49,719 nucleotides of DNA, taken from the NCBI GenBank assembly GCA_021604865.1, contig BQJU01000051.1, positions 1 to 49,719 of the forward strand, given 5' to 3'. Of the stretch, positions 25,730 to 34,882 are shown in pieces (positions within the stretch are counted from its first letter, which is position 1; the number at the start of each line of letters is the position of its first letter). The position numbers were made by a program, and so were the translations under genes. The notes under the pieces were generated by a model. The model was given only the letters and a program-made list of their open reading frames with translations. It did no database searches and had not been told where the DNA came from. The DNA is from Saprospiraceae bacterium (GTDB lineage Bacteria; Bacteroidota; Bacteroidia; Chitinophagales; Saprospiraceae).

Positions 25730-27631
25730 TCATCTCTTCTTCCGACGGCTATTTTTTCGATTTCTGGACTTAATGACCTCGCGCTTGGCATGTTTCTTTT
25801 TATCTCCAATCAACTTATCTATCAGGTCTTCACGGCCAATACTGGTCAATTTATCCCGGATCATCTGATGGTTTTCCCGCTTGTGCCAAAAGAAAAACAT
25901 GTGCTGCTTTTTCTTTTCCTGAGGAGAGATAGCGGTGTAAATGGGTTTGAGGGTATAAGGATGTACCCCCGTGTGATAAATCACCGTTGCCACCGTCATG
26001 GGCGTAGGTGTAAAATCCTGTACTTGCTCCAATTTGAAGCCCATATCTTTGGTCTCGGCAGCCAGATTAGCCATATCCTCCAGTTGGGAACCAGGGTGAC
26101 TAGAAATAAAGTAGGGAATTAATGGCTGATCCAGACCATGTTTTTTATTGATCTGCTCGTATTTCTTTTTGAATTCGTGGAAGTGTTTAAAGGAAGGCTT
26201 ACGCATAACCTTCAACGTATTATCTGAAGTGTGTTCTGGTGCCACCTTCAGGCGTCCGCTGATATGACAGGTAACCACCTGCTCCATGTATTCATCCAAG
26301 CTGCCGTCATTATTTTTGTTGTAACTGTCTACCAGCAGATCGTAGCGAATACCACTACCGACAAAGGCTTTTTTCACCTCAGGATGGGCATCTACCTTGC
26401 GGTACAATTCCGTCATTGGTTTGTGGCTGGTATCCAGGTTGCTGCAAATCACCGGGTGAATGCAAGACGGACTCACACATCGGTCACAAATGGACTGCAC
26501 CTTACCTTTCATACGATACATATTGGCCGATGGGCCACCCAAATCACTGATATATCCTTTGAAATCAGGCATTTTAGTGACCTGATCTACTTCTTTCATG
26601 ATGCTTTCTTCCGAGCGGCTGGCAATAAATTTACCCTGATGGGCCGAAATGGTACAAAAGCTACAACCGCCAAAACATCCCCGGTGCATATTTACAGAAA
26701 AGCGGATCATTTCATAAGCAGGTATAGAACCACGTTTTGCATACTTCGGGTGTGCCATTCGGGTATAAGGCAGGTCAAAGGAAGCATCAATCTCATCCTC
26801 CAGCATAGGCGGATAAGGTGGATTGATAATCAGATTATGGTCGCCTACTCCCTGAACCAAACGACGGGCCTTTACCGTATTGGATTCTCGCTCAATATGT
26901 TTAAAATTGGCCGCATAAGCCAGTTTATCCCGGAGGCATTTCTCATGAGAATTCAGGGTGATGTCTTTCCAATTTTTATTGACTGGTAGGTCTTCTTCTC
27001 TAGGGTGCAAAACCGCAGTTTGCGGAATAGTACGAAGTGATTCAAAAGGCACTCCTTTGCGCAGTAGTCTGATAATTTCCCGGAGCGGCATTTCGCCCAT
27101 TCCGTATACCAGCATATCCGCCCCACTCATCGTCAGGATATTGGGAAACAATTTATCTTCCCAATAGTCGTAATGTGTTACCCGCCGCAAGGAAGCTTCA
27201 ATTCCGCCAATCAACACCGGAACATCAGGATAGAGTTGTTTTAATATTTTGGTGTAAACCGTAGCCGCATAATCGGGACGAAAACCGGCACTTCCACCTG
27301 GCGTATAGGCATCCGTAGAGCGCTTACGTTTAGAGGCCGTATAGTGATTCACCATCGAATCCATACAGCCAGAGGTCACCCCAAAAAATAGATTGGGTTT
27401 TCCAAATTTCTTAAAATCACGCAGATCATCTTTCCAGTTGGGCTGCGGAACAATGGCTATCCTGATGCCCTCACTCTCCAAAATACGGCCAATTACCGCC
27501 GTTCCAAAAGCGGGATGATCAACATAGGCATCCCCTGAAATCAGAATAACATCCAATTCCTCCCAACCTCTCATTTCTACCTCTTTTTTGGTAATCGGTA
27601 GCCAATCCATCACCGGTCGATGATCAATCAT
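25730..27631 (-). CDS. YgiQ-family radical SAM protein
   Basis: A 633-residue cytosolic radical SAM enzyme. The N-terminal YgiQ domain includes DVILISGDAYVDHPAFG and LIGGIEASLRRVTHYDYW; the radical SAM cluster motif is CFGGCSFC within MHRGCFGGCSFCTISAHQG; a central segment CDRCVSPSCIHPVICSNL adds four cysteines; the C-terminus is a very basic tail (KKKHAKREVIKSRNRKN). The reaction catalysed by YgiQ proteins is unknown, though a tRNA- or cobalamin-linked role has been proposed for relatives. ATG 27631 (MIDHRPVMDWLP) is preferred over an upstream TTG. Monocistronic, 93 bp upstream of the ATPase gene on the same strand. Confidence 0.93.
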   Translation of the reverse strand: MIDHRPVMDWLPITKKEVEMRGWEELDVILISGDAYVDHPAFGTAVIGRILESEGIRIAIVPQPNWKDDLRDFKKFGKPNLFFGVTSGCMDSMVNHYTASKRKRSTDAYTPGGSAGFRPDYAATVYTKILKQLYPDVPVLIGGIEASLRRVTHYDYWEDKLFPNILTMSGADMLVYGMGEMPLREIIRLLRKGVPFESLRTIPQTAVLHPREEDLPVNKNWKDITLNSHEKCLRDKLAYAANFKHIERESNTVKARRLVQGVGDHNLIINPPYPPMLEDEIDASFDLPYTRMAHPKYAKRGSIPAYEMIRFSVNMHRGCFGGCSFCTISAHQGKFIASRSEESIMKEVDQVTKMPDFKGYISDLGGPSANMYRMKGKVQSICDRCVSPSCIHPVICSNLDTSHKPMTELYRKVDAHPEVKKAFVGSGIRYDLLVDSYNKNNDGSLDEYMEQVVTCHISGRLKVAPEHTSDNTLKVMRKPSFKHFHEFKKKYEQINKKHGLDQPLIPYFISSHPGSQLEDMANLAAETKDMGFKLEQVQDFTPTPMTVATVIYHTGVHPYTLKPIYTAISPQEKKKQHMFFFWHKRENHQMIRDKLTSIGREDLIDKLIGDKKKHAKREVIKSRNRKNSRRKKR

Positions 27632-27873
27632 AAGCTTCTTTTTATACTTTACAGGAATGAGCAGTGTATCATGCAGTGGTGAATAATTCAATTTACCTCT
27701 TTTCTGATCACTTGCTCAGGTTTTCGAAGCTCCAAAACATTGTAGCTTCAGAAAACGCTCCTAATGCGCCACAAAAATACGGGTATTTTGGCACATTGAC
27801 ACTATTATTAGGGTTTGTACCCGATTTTAAAATCAAAGAGGAATAAACTTCCTACGCTGTACCATCCTGCGCG

Positions 27874-28551
27874 CTACACATTCTTCAATTTCAGCAATTC
27901 CTCAATAAACTCCCGCGTCTTTTTATCCACGATTCCATTGATTTCTAAGTCATCAGAAGTAGACTGTAAATCCATCACTGCGGCCTCCGTAAGTGACCCA
28001 AAGTCGCCATCCGAGGTACCACAGTTGAATCCCAGAGATTTTAGAATATCTTGTAGCTGAGAAACTTGTTTGCCCTTACTTCCTTTTTTCAGGACGACAT
28101 TTGGTAGGTTGATGGCACCAATTTTTCTTAAACGCCGAAATCCCAAGACCTGTTCAGCTTTGTAAGCAGAAATAGAAACGGCATTTCCCTGATTCCCGCC
28201 TAAGGTATAAATACGGGTATGATCCACTGAATAGCCCATAAAAAGGCCTACATGGCCAAAAATCGAATGCCGGTCGACCCGCCAATATACCACTACGTCT
28301 CCGGGTTCTGGTTGGATGATAGTCATACCGGTATTCAGCCAAGAACGGGCTAAGGCACTTTTTGATCTCTCATAACCGGATTCCTTGGCCACCCAATTCA
28401 TAAAAACACTACACCAGGCCGTTTCATCGTCTCTTATAGTTGGAAATCCGGCTTCTTGGGCAAATTTGACAATCTGGGGGTTGTTTCCCTGGATTCCAGG
28501 CACTTCTTTTACGCCCAACTGGGCTGCAGCAGTTTTAATTAATTCTTCCAC
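27874..28551 (-). CDS. TIGR02594-type cell-wall amidase with peptidoglycan-binding domain
   Basis: A 225-residue protein. Residues about 1-140 form an NlpC/P60- or CHAP-like domain of the TIGR02594 type, with the catalytic cysteine in ETAWCSVFMNWVAKESGY and histidine in GHVGLFMGY. Residues about 150-220 form a PG_binding_1 domain (LKKGSKGKQVSQLQDILKSLGF). It probably cleaves peptide cross-links in peptidoglycan; no signal peptide is visible, so export is by another route, as in phage- or effector-like relatives. The start is GTG at 28551, immediately before the domain. Divergent from the lipoprotein gene across 81 bp. Confidence 0.88.
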   Translation of the reverse strand: MEELIKTAAAQLGVKEVPGIQGNNPQIVKFAQEAGFPTIRDDETAWCSVFMNWVAKESGYERSKSALARSWLNTGMTIIQPEPGDVVVYWRVDRHSIFGHVGLFMGYSVDHTRIYTLGGNQGNAVSISAYKAEQVLGFRRLRKIGAINLPNVVLKKGSKGKQVSQLQDILKSLGFNCGTSDGDFGSLTEAAVMDLQSTSDDLEINGIVDKKTREFIEELLKLKNV

Positions 28552-28632
28552 TTTATAGGGTTAATTAGGTTTTAAATATGAAATTTAAGGTTTAATTTTC
28601 ATTTTTTTATTGATTCATCTAATTTATTGAAT

Positions 28633-29346
28633 ATGAAACGGTTTATCCTAAATTTTTCAGCCCTGATGTTTTGCCTTATTTTTATTGCTGCTTGTGGTAA
28701 CCCAGAAGCTGAGAACAGCGCCCAAGCTGAAAATGACCAGGAGACGCCAGAGTCAATAGAAACCACTACCCCACCCCAAGGCGAAACCAAGGAAAGGGGT
28801 AGCATTGCCGTGGTGCCTAGTGCTTCAGATGGCATTTTTGAACAGGAGGCAAAACTGGAAGCTAAACTGGAATATGAAGGAGAATTCCGACAAGGTATCC
28901 GGTGGAATAATGGACCTAACCTCAATTATCTGGTATTAGCAGTCCAACAAAGTGGCAATTTTTTTGAGAAGGGATGGAAATCTGAACTGTTGATGTATCA
29001 CTACCTTGCCGGTACTGATCAACCCTCTTTGCAAAAAAAATACGTCGACAAGGCAGACAATATTTATTCTGCGGTGGTACTGCTACCTGAACAAAGTAAA
29101 ATCATAGACCTTGGGAATAATCAAAAAGCACCTCTATTTGCGTATGCTATTTGCCCTGACGGTGAAGATCCCTGTGAAATCCATGTCTCCTCCATCACAG
29201 ACGGGCAACTTTATGATTTGAAAAGAATGAGTAATGTCGATCAGAAGGCTTTTCTGTCCAAAGAAAAGGCCAGCCTGGAGGCTGTTCCGGAAAAACTGCG
29301 CGACCCGCTGTCCAAACTACTGTTTTCTATCAATTTGGACGAATAA
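28633..29346 (+). CDS. Lipoprotein of unknown function
   Basis: A 237-residue lipoprotein with signal and lipobox FIAAC (Cys21), an acidic linker (about 22-70) rich in Glu, Thr and Pro, then a globular domain of about 165 residues (WNNGPNLNYLVLAVQQSGNFFEKGWKSELLMYHYL, YAICPDGEDPCEIHVSSI). No family recognised. ATG 28633 preferred over a TTG two codons earlier. The last 17 bp overlap the convergent glucosaminidase gene. Confidence 0.85.
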   Translation: MKRFILNFSALMFCLIFIAACGNPEAENSAQAENDQETPESIETTTPPQGETKERGSIAVVPSASDGIFEQEAKLEAKLEYEGEFRQGIRWNNGPNLNYLVLAVQQSGNFFEKGWKSELLMYHYLAGTDQPSLQKKYVDKADNIYSAVVLLPEQSKIIDLGNNQKAPLFAYAICPDGEDPCEIHVSSITDGQLYDLKRMSNVDQKAFLSKEKASLEAVPEKLRDPLSKLLFSINLDE

Positions 29347-29905
29347 TTTCATGTAGGCGGTACTCTTCGATGACCCTTATCAGCTTCTCTGCATAAAAGG
29401 GATCAGTCGCATAATTGCTATCCTCCAGGGTTTGTGCCCACAGGCGGTAATCCGCAGTAGGCGGTCTTAACAACCAGGAATAGGCCGTCCGGGAAAGGAT
29501 AAATCGTCCGAAGTCTTCATAACTCTCCCGAATGAGTGGATACTTCCTGAAACATTCATAGGAATCTGACAAGTCTTGCCCCCAGTACTCTGCTGTATTT
29601 TTGCAATAAGTAGCGCCCCACCATTTATTGGCTTTGATGCCAAAATGGTTGTTTGCATATTGAGCCAGTTCACTTTTTCCCCAGTTGCTTTCCAGCCCGG
29701 CTATCGCCACAATAATGGGAATAGGGATGTTTGTTTGCTGATTCAATTCTACAGCCAAATATCTATACTTCTGTATGTATTTTTTGACCTGATAGGGTCG
29801 ATTGTCAATGCTAAGGTCTTCTTTAAAAGCGGCGTTTAACAAACCAAAACATAACAAGAGCAGGGTGCCGCCTATCAAGCGACCCGGGAAAGGTATTTGT
29901 TTCAT
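29330..29905 (-). CDS. Glucosaminidase-domain peptidoglycan hydrolase
   Basis: A 191-residue exported enzyme of the GH73-type glucosaminidase fold that cuts glycan strands of peptidoglycan. Signal segment residues 8-27 (RLIGGTLLLLCFGLLNAA), then catalytic domain about 55-185 with IAGLESNWGKSELAQYANNHFGIK (Glu in LESNWG is the likely acid) and FRKYPLIRESYEDFGRFIL. Together with the nearby TIGR02594 gene it forms a small cell-wall cluster, but the two are on separate transcripts. Confidence 0.9.
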   Translation of the reverse strand: MKQIPFPGRLIGGTLLLLCFGLLNAAFKEDLSIDNRPYQVKKYIQKYRYLAVELNQQTNIPIPIIVAIAGLESNWGKSELAQYANNHFGIKANKWWGATYCKNTAEYWGQDLSDSYECFRKYPLIRESYEDFGRFILSRTAYSWLLRPPTADYRLWAQTLEDSNYATDPFYAEKLIRVIEEYRLHEIIRPN

Positions 29906-30155
29906 GTGTTTACCTTTGGGTTTAGTCTTACTTAGAGCTTGCTGTAATAATAATCAACAAGTCGTTTTGTAAAAATATAAAAGTATATGACTTTCTACTA
30001 TACAAAAACCGGACCGATCCGTTTTTTCAATCAATTTCACCCCAGATGTGTCCTGAAAACGGTTTGAGACATTAGAAAAAATGATTCCATGAATTTATTT
30101 TCAATAAATATTGAAAGTTTTGAAAATAAGTAATATCTTGCAACAAATCGACCAA

Positions 30156-30734
30156 ATGAATCCATTCATCTTTTATCCTGGCCAAACCCAAATTGATCAA
30201 TTTTTGCAAGAACAGGCTCACTTCCCAATTGCCTATTCCGAAGTGGGACAATCGGCAGATGACTTTCCACCAAATTACGATCACGACTCAAATGAGATTT
30301 TACTTGGAGAAGGCCCCCTCGTCTTTTCCGCAGCTAAAGCGGCCCTACGCAAATGGGACATGTTCCCATATCCCTGGACCCGAATATACCCCCAAAAAGC
30401 CAGCATTGAGGAGGGCAAAAATGTGGCTGTTCTCATCCGTTTATTCGGCCTCTGGTGGCTCAATGCCAGTCGCATTGTCTACACTATTGAGCAAGATAAC
30501 CACTATGGATTTGCCTATGGCACCCTACCTGGTCATTTCGAGCGAGGCGAAGAATGTTTTAGTGTCCGTCAGGATAAAGATGGAAAAGTCTGGTACCAAA
30601 TCAAGGCCTTTTCCAGACCGGGCCATTGGCTCATTCGTCTGGGGTATCCTGTAGCCAGGTATTTTCAGCGGCGATTTGTCCGTGATTCTATGGCGCAAAT
30701 GGTTCAAGCCACATCTGATGAAACAACAAATTGA
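30156..30734 (+). CDS. DUF1990 domain protein
   Basis: A 192-residue cytosolic protein of the DUF1990 family, recognised by PIAYSEVGQSADDFPPNYDHD, AAKAALRKWDMFPYPWTRIYP, RIVYTIEQDNHYGFAYGTLPGHFERGEE and FSRPGHWLIRLGYPVARYFQRRF. The fold resembles START-like lipid-binding proteins; function unknown. ATG 30156 preferred over a TTG at 30111. Its last 17 bp overlap the YndJ-like membrane protein, a pairing also known in Bacillus, suggesting a shared task. Confidence 0.88.
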   Translation: MNPFIFYPGQTQIDQFLQEQAHFPIAYSEVGQSADDFPPNYDHDSNEILLGEGPLVFSAAKAALRKWDMFPYPWTRIYPQKASIEEGKNVAVLIRLFGLWWLNASRIVYTIEQDNHYGFAYGTLPGHFERGEECFSVRQDKDGKVWYQIKAFSRPGHWLIRLGYPVARYFQRRFVRDSMAQMVQATSDETTN

Positions 30735-31701
30735 ATTTTGGAAAATTTGGCTAATCTCTGGCAGCATCCTATGGTTGGTATTGCTTTTGTTGGCCCCCTC
30801 ACTTCACCCAAAGTCTGTCAGTTGGGTCAAAGCGATTCTATTGCTTGTTCCATTGGTATTGGCTCCTTTGGTGTTACAACTAGCAGGAAGGCACCTCCCT
30901 TATCTGTCCAGATTGACTCTCTGGTTATACCCAGGCGCAGTATGTTTTGGGTTAGCTTTTGTTTTACCACAAGGCATTTTATCTATAATCCTGGCAGCAA
31001 TCTGGCTAGTTACAAGCTTGGTTCTAATGGCCATTACTACTTATTTTCTGGTCCGGCATTGGCGACAAATCAATGCAGTTGTTCTGTGCCTTTCTAGTGG
31101 ATTTTTATTCCTGCCTATAGGAGCTTTTGCCGGGCTTATTTACCAAATGCAATGGCAACCATTGGGTTTTACACCTTTGATCATTTTGTTGACGGCCGTG
31201 CATTTCCACTATGCCGGATTTATTCTCCCGTTGCTTGCTGGCTTGATTTTAATGCATTGGCAAAAGCCTGGAATTAATTGGATCGCTTCAGGCATTATTA
31301 TTGGAATTCCTCTGGTTGGGTTGGGTATTACGACTTCCCAACTAGCCTGGCCCCCTTGGATAGAAACGGGTTCGGTGACCGTACTTGTGATAGCAGCCAT
31401 ACTTATTGGGGCCTTGCAAATAGTTGTCGCCATTCAAAATCAGTGGCCACTTCTGGCCCGCGTGTTACTGGGCATCAGTAGCGGTTGTTTGATCTTGGGA
31501 ATGATCCTGGCTATGGGTTATGGCTGGCGGCATTATTTTCCGATTTCTTTTTTGGATATCCCCTGGATGTATGCAGTTCATGGCACCCTCAATTCCATCG
31601 GGTTTGCAGCTACCGGGCTGGTGGGTTGGTTGATTGTTATTTCAAAAAAAATTCCCAGGCCGATGCAGATGGGACTTAAGCTCGGCCGGGGAAAAGGTTA
31701 G
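30718..31701 (+). CDS. YndJ-like multi-pass membrane protein
   Basis: A 327-residue inner-membrane protein with about ten hydrophobic helices. Motifs TAVHFHYAGFILPLLAGL and PWMYAVHGTLNSIGFAATGLVGWL match the YndJ family. The conserved HFHYAGF and HGTLNS histidines may form a membrane metal or haem site, but no activity is known. ATG 30718 overlaps the DUF1990 gene by 17 nt, so the two are translationally coupled. Converges with the EF-G-like gene, 64 bp apart, without an obvious terminator. Confidence 0.85.
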   Translation: MKQQIEFWKIWLISGSILWLVLLLLAPSLHPKSVSWVKAILLLVPLVLAPLVLQLAGRHLPYLSRLTLWLYPGAVCFGLAFVLPQGILSIILAAIWLVTSLVLMAITTYFLVRHWRQINAVVLCLSSGFLFLPIGAFAGLIYQMQWQPLGFTPLIILLTAVHFHYAGFILPLLAGLILMHWQKPGINWIASGIIIGIPLVGLGITTSQLAWPPWIETGSVTVLVIAAILIGALQIVVAIQNQWPLLARVLLGISSGCLILGMILAMGYGWRHYFPISFLDIPWMYAVHGTLNSIGFAATGLVGWLIVISKKIPRPMQMGLKLGRGKG

Positions 31702-31765
31702 TAGGGTTAAAAAATTAAAAGGTTTAGAGGCATAGCATAGCTCCAATCCTTTCAAAATATCAAAT

Positions 31766-33892
31766 TTATGCTTCCTCCAATTCTTCATGGTGCGCTTTAA
31801 CCAGCTCCTGCTGGATTTCAAATGGCACCACACTGAATTCTGAAAATTCACGGTTAAACTTTGCTCTTCCCTGAGTCAAAGACCGTAGGGTGGAAGAATA
31901 CTGGTACAAATCCGCAAGCGGAACTTTAGCTTTAATTTTCTGGTAATGGCCATCCGAATCCATACCCTGAATAATGGCGCGTCGGGTTTGCAAATCACCC
32001 ATTACGTCGCCCATTACTTCATCTGAGCACAGAATTTCTAGGTTATAGATTGGTTCGAGTAGCTTTGGCGCTGAATTTTGGAAAGCATTCTTAAATGCAG
32101 CTGTACTCGCCAGCATAAAGGCCATATCATTGGAATCAACAGCGTGCATTTTTCCATCAAAGATACTTACCCTAATATCCTGACAATAAGATCCTGTGAG
32201 TGGGCCTTCCTCCATTTTATGCATAATGCCTTTCTTGATTGCATTGGAGTATTTGGCATCAATGGATCCGCCCACAATACACCAATAGAAGGCTAATGTT
32301 CCCCCCCATGGCAATTCCTCAATATCCTTATTTCTCACATTCAAACCTTCCGGATCAGGCATATTGGGTTCGTAAGGTTCTATGCGCATGTGTACTTCTG
32401 CAAACTGTCCGGCACCACCTGTTTGTTTTTTATGCCGATAACTGGTATCCGCCCTTTTGGTAATGGTTTCCCGGTAGGAAATCCGGGGTTTGATAAAGTC
32501 CATGGAAATGTTGTGCACCTTTTCTATTCGGTATTTAACCAGGTCGAGGTGCAATTGCCCCTGACCATGTAGCAGGGTTTGTTTAAGGGTTTTACTTTGC
32601 TCAAGAATCAGGGTAGGATCTTCTTCTTCAATTTGGTGAAGCGCTTTGATCAATTTCTCCATTTCCGATTTACTCGGAGGACTTACGGCCACACGAATCC
32701 GTGGAGCAGGAAAATCCATCTCTTTAATTTTCCGGTCTGTGCCTTTTACATTTAACGTATTATTGGAATGGGAGTTTTTCAATTTCACTGTAACACCGAT
32801 ATCGCCGGCCTGGATTTCATCGACACTTTCACGATCCTTGCCATTGGCGATAAAGACTTGTCCAAAACGCTCTGACCCACGATTCTTGCTATTGACTAGT
32901 TCATCGCCAGCCTTTAATTTACCTGAATAAATCTTAAAGTAGGATACATTACCCACTTTAGGTTCTGATATCGTTTTAAAAATGAAAGCGGTGGTGCTTT
33001 CATTGGCATCACACTCCAAGGTTTCTCCATTTTCCAACAGTGCAGCTGGCCGATCTGCCGGTGAGGGGCATACATCATTGATAAAACCCATAATACGGCC
33101 GCTGCCCATATTGTTGACAGAAGAACAGCAAAACACAGGATATATTTCCTGATTGGCAATAGCGATCCGAAGGCCCATAGCCAGTTCCTGTTCGGTCAGG
33201 GAACCTGCATCAAAGAATTTCTCCATCAGCTCCTCGTCGTTTTCAGCAGCAGCTTCGACAAGCGCATTGTGCATTTCCTGTGCTCTTCCAATTTCAGAAT
33301 CGGGGATCGGCTTTTTTTCTGGTTTGCCGCCATCAGGTGGGAAGACATACAAAGTCATCCGAAGTGCATCAACAATAGTATCAAAGCCCTGACCTGCATT
33401 CAAGGGATATTGTACAGGGATTACCTTATTGCCAAATCGTGCCTGAGCTTGTTCCAAGGTGGCCTCAAAATCGGCCTTTTCATGATCGACTTGATTGATG
33501 ACAAAAAGTGTTGGTGTTGAAAATCTTTCTACATATTCCCAAATCAATTCCGAGCCTACTTCTACCCCACTCTTTGCATTGAGCAACATAACACCAGTAT
33601 CTGCAACCTTCATAGATGAGATGACCTCTCCAACAAAATCGTCAAAGCCAGGGGTATCCAAAATATTTATTTTTGAATCCTTCCAGAATGCGTGCATAAG
33701 TGTACTAAATAAAGAATTGCCACGCTCCTGCTCAATATTTGTATAATCAGAAACCGTATTCTTATCTTCTACATTTCCTCTACGGTTTATTGATTTAGCT
33801 TCAAATAACATGGTCTCGGCAAATGTAGTTTTGCCGCTACCCGGGTGTCCCAGCAAAACGACATTTCTGATGTTTTTGGTGTCAAAGCTCAT
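31766..33892 (-). CDS. Divergent elongation factor G paralogue
   Basis: A 708-residue translational GTPase-like protein with the full EF-G layout: GTPase domain, domain II (VGNVSYFKIYSGKLKAGDELVN), domains III and V, and a domain IV containing GGAGQFAEVHMRIEPYE. The nucleotide motifs depart from canonical EF-G: P-loop GHPGSGKTT (residues 15-23 from this start) instead of AHIDAGKTT, DTPGFDDF instead of DTPGHVDF, and NQVD instead of NKMD. These are features of EF-G2/FusA2-type paralogues that accompany a standard EF-G encoded elsewhere, so it is probably not the main translocase. ATG 33892 chosen over a GTG three codons upstream. Divergent from the aminotransferase remnant. Confidence 0.92.
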   Translation of the reverse strand: MSFDTKNIRNVVLLGHPGSGKTTFAETMLFEAKSINRRGNVEDKNTVSDYTNIEQERGNSLFSTLMHAFWKDSKINILDTPGFDDFVGEVISSMKVADTGVMLLNAKSGVEVGSELIWEYVERFSTPTLFVINQVDHEKADFEATLEQAQARFGNKVIPVQYPLNAGQGFDTIVDALRMTLYVFPPDGGKPEKKPIPDSEIGRAQEMHNALVEAAAENDEELMEKFFDAGSLTEQELAMGLRIAIANQEIYPVFCCSSVNNMGSGRIMGFINDVCPSPADRPAALLENGETLECDANESTTAFIFKTISEPKVGNVSYFKIYSGKLKAGDELVNSKNRGSERFGQVFIANGKDRESVDEIQAGDIGVTVKLKNSHSNNTLNVKGTDRKIKEMDFPAPRIRVAVSPPSKSEMEKLIKALHQIEEEDPTLILEQSKTLKQTLLHGQGQLHLDLVKYRIEKVHNISMDFIKPRISYRETITKRADTSYRHKKQTGGAGQFAEVHMRIEPYEPNMPDPEGLNVRNKDIEELPWGGTLAFYWCIVGGSIDAKYSNAIKKGIMHKMEEGPLTGSYCQDIRVSIFDGKMHAVDSNDMAFMLASTAAFKNAFQNSAPKLLEPIYNLEILCSDEVMGDVMGDLQTRRAIIQGMDSDGHYQKIKAKVPLADLYQYSSTLRSLTQGRAKFNREFSEFSVVPFEIQQELVKAHHEELEEA

Positions 33893-34161
33893 ATGTTGCA
33901 CTTTTGATTTGGTTAAGAAATAAGCAATAGCCCCTTGAGAGCACGCAATAGCTTATACCAAAAGAATGTTTTGGCATTAAGTGTTAGTTCGCAATGAAAT
34001 TATGAAATTTAAGGATAACTACAAAATTAATCCCTCATTTTACAAAATGGGTTATAAAAAAGCCCTAAATGCCCAGATAGGGGCTCAAATTTGCCAAGAA
34101 TTCCACGCTCATTTTTCTATCTTTAAAGTGAAGTTGTCGACCATCACTAAGTGCATAAAAT

Positions 34162-34752
34162 ATGATTCAATATTATTCCTTAAACGGCGAGTTCAATGCT
34201 CCTGATCAAACCAACCTACAAGTATCTGACCTAAGTATTCTTCGTGGTTATGCCCTATTCGATTTTTTCAGGGTTATCAATTCTATTCCTCTTTTTTTAG
34301 AGGATTACCTGGATCGCTTTTTTCGTTCTGCAGAATTGCTGCATTTGTCTCCTCCACTTTCCCGCCCTGAATTACAGCAACACATCTTCGAATTGATCAA
34401 TAAAAACGGTTTGCCTAATGCGGCAATCCGCCTGGTCCTAACTGGAGGCTATGCAGCGGATGCGTATACACCGATTCAGCCAAATTTGTTGGTTATGGAA
34501 CATCCTTTTACGCCCCCTCCCAAACATTTCTACCTGGAGGGAGCTACCCTGCTAACCTACCTGCATGAAAGGGAATTCCCCCTAGTCAAATCTACCAATT
34601 ACCTCACTGGTATTTCTGTACAAAAACTGCTCAAAGCCCGTCAAGTTGATTTTGTCCTCTACCATGATGGCCAATACATCAGCGAATCTGACCGCTCTAA
34701 TTTTGGGGTCACCCAGGCCCAAAAAAAAAGAGGGCCGAAACCCTCTTTCTAA
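34162..34752 (+). pseudogene. Truncated class IV aminotransferase
   Basis: 196 codons of a fold type IV PLP enzyme (BCAT / D-amino-acid transaminase / 4-amino-4-deoxychorismate lyase group). Early motif SILRGYALFDFFRV, catalytic lysine Lys143 in LVKSTNYLTG, and glutamate in ISESDRSNF (about 173-181) are intact. Normal members have about 270-290 residues; here homology stops after SNF at nt 34704 and the frame enters the first hairpin of a repeat array, ending with 15 unrelated residues (GVTQAQKKRGPKPSF). The C-terminal cofactor-phosphate-binding part is missing and was not found elsewhere in the window. Probably a pseudogene, unless a short form retains function. Confidence 0.85.
34721..34748 (-). 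terminator. Intrinsic terminator, array unit 1
   Basis: On the minus strand AAAGAGGG-tttcgg-CCCTCTTT is followed by further T residues, a textbook intrinsic terminator. It also spans the last codons of the truncated aminotransferase frame on the plus strand. Confidence 0.7.
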
Positions 34753-34804
34753 AAAACACCTAAAACCCATATCTGTATCTTAATTACTTTTGTCTAATTT
34801 TTTT

Positions 34805-34845
34805 AGTGCTTGTTTGGAGGCCAACCATTTGGCTGCAAACAAGCT
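34805..34845. repeat. Palindromic intergenic element, copy 4 (41 bp, shortest)
   Basis: Left end AGTGCTTGTTTGGAGGCC (34805-34822) pairs with the shortened right end GGCTGCAAACAAGCT (34831-34845). It lies between units 1 and 2 of the hairpin array and accounts for their larger spacing. Confidence 0.75.
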
Positions 34846-34882
34846 AAAAAAAAGGAGGAGGAATTAAATAACCCACTCCTCC
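34846..34882 (-). terminator. Intrinsic terminator, array unit 2
   Basis: On the minus strand GGAGGAG...CTCCTCC is followed by eight T residues. Confidence 0.65.

Noticed and set aside
26231..26989. 252-codon antisense open frame in the YgiQ gene
   Set aside because: Lies wholly opposite conserved radical SAM coding sequence; a shadow frame.
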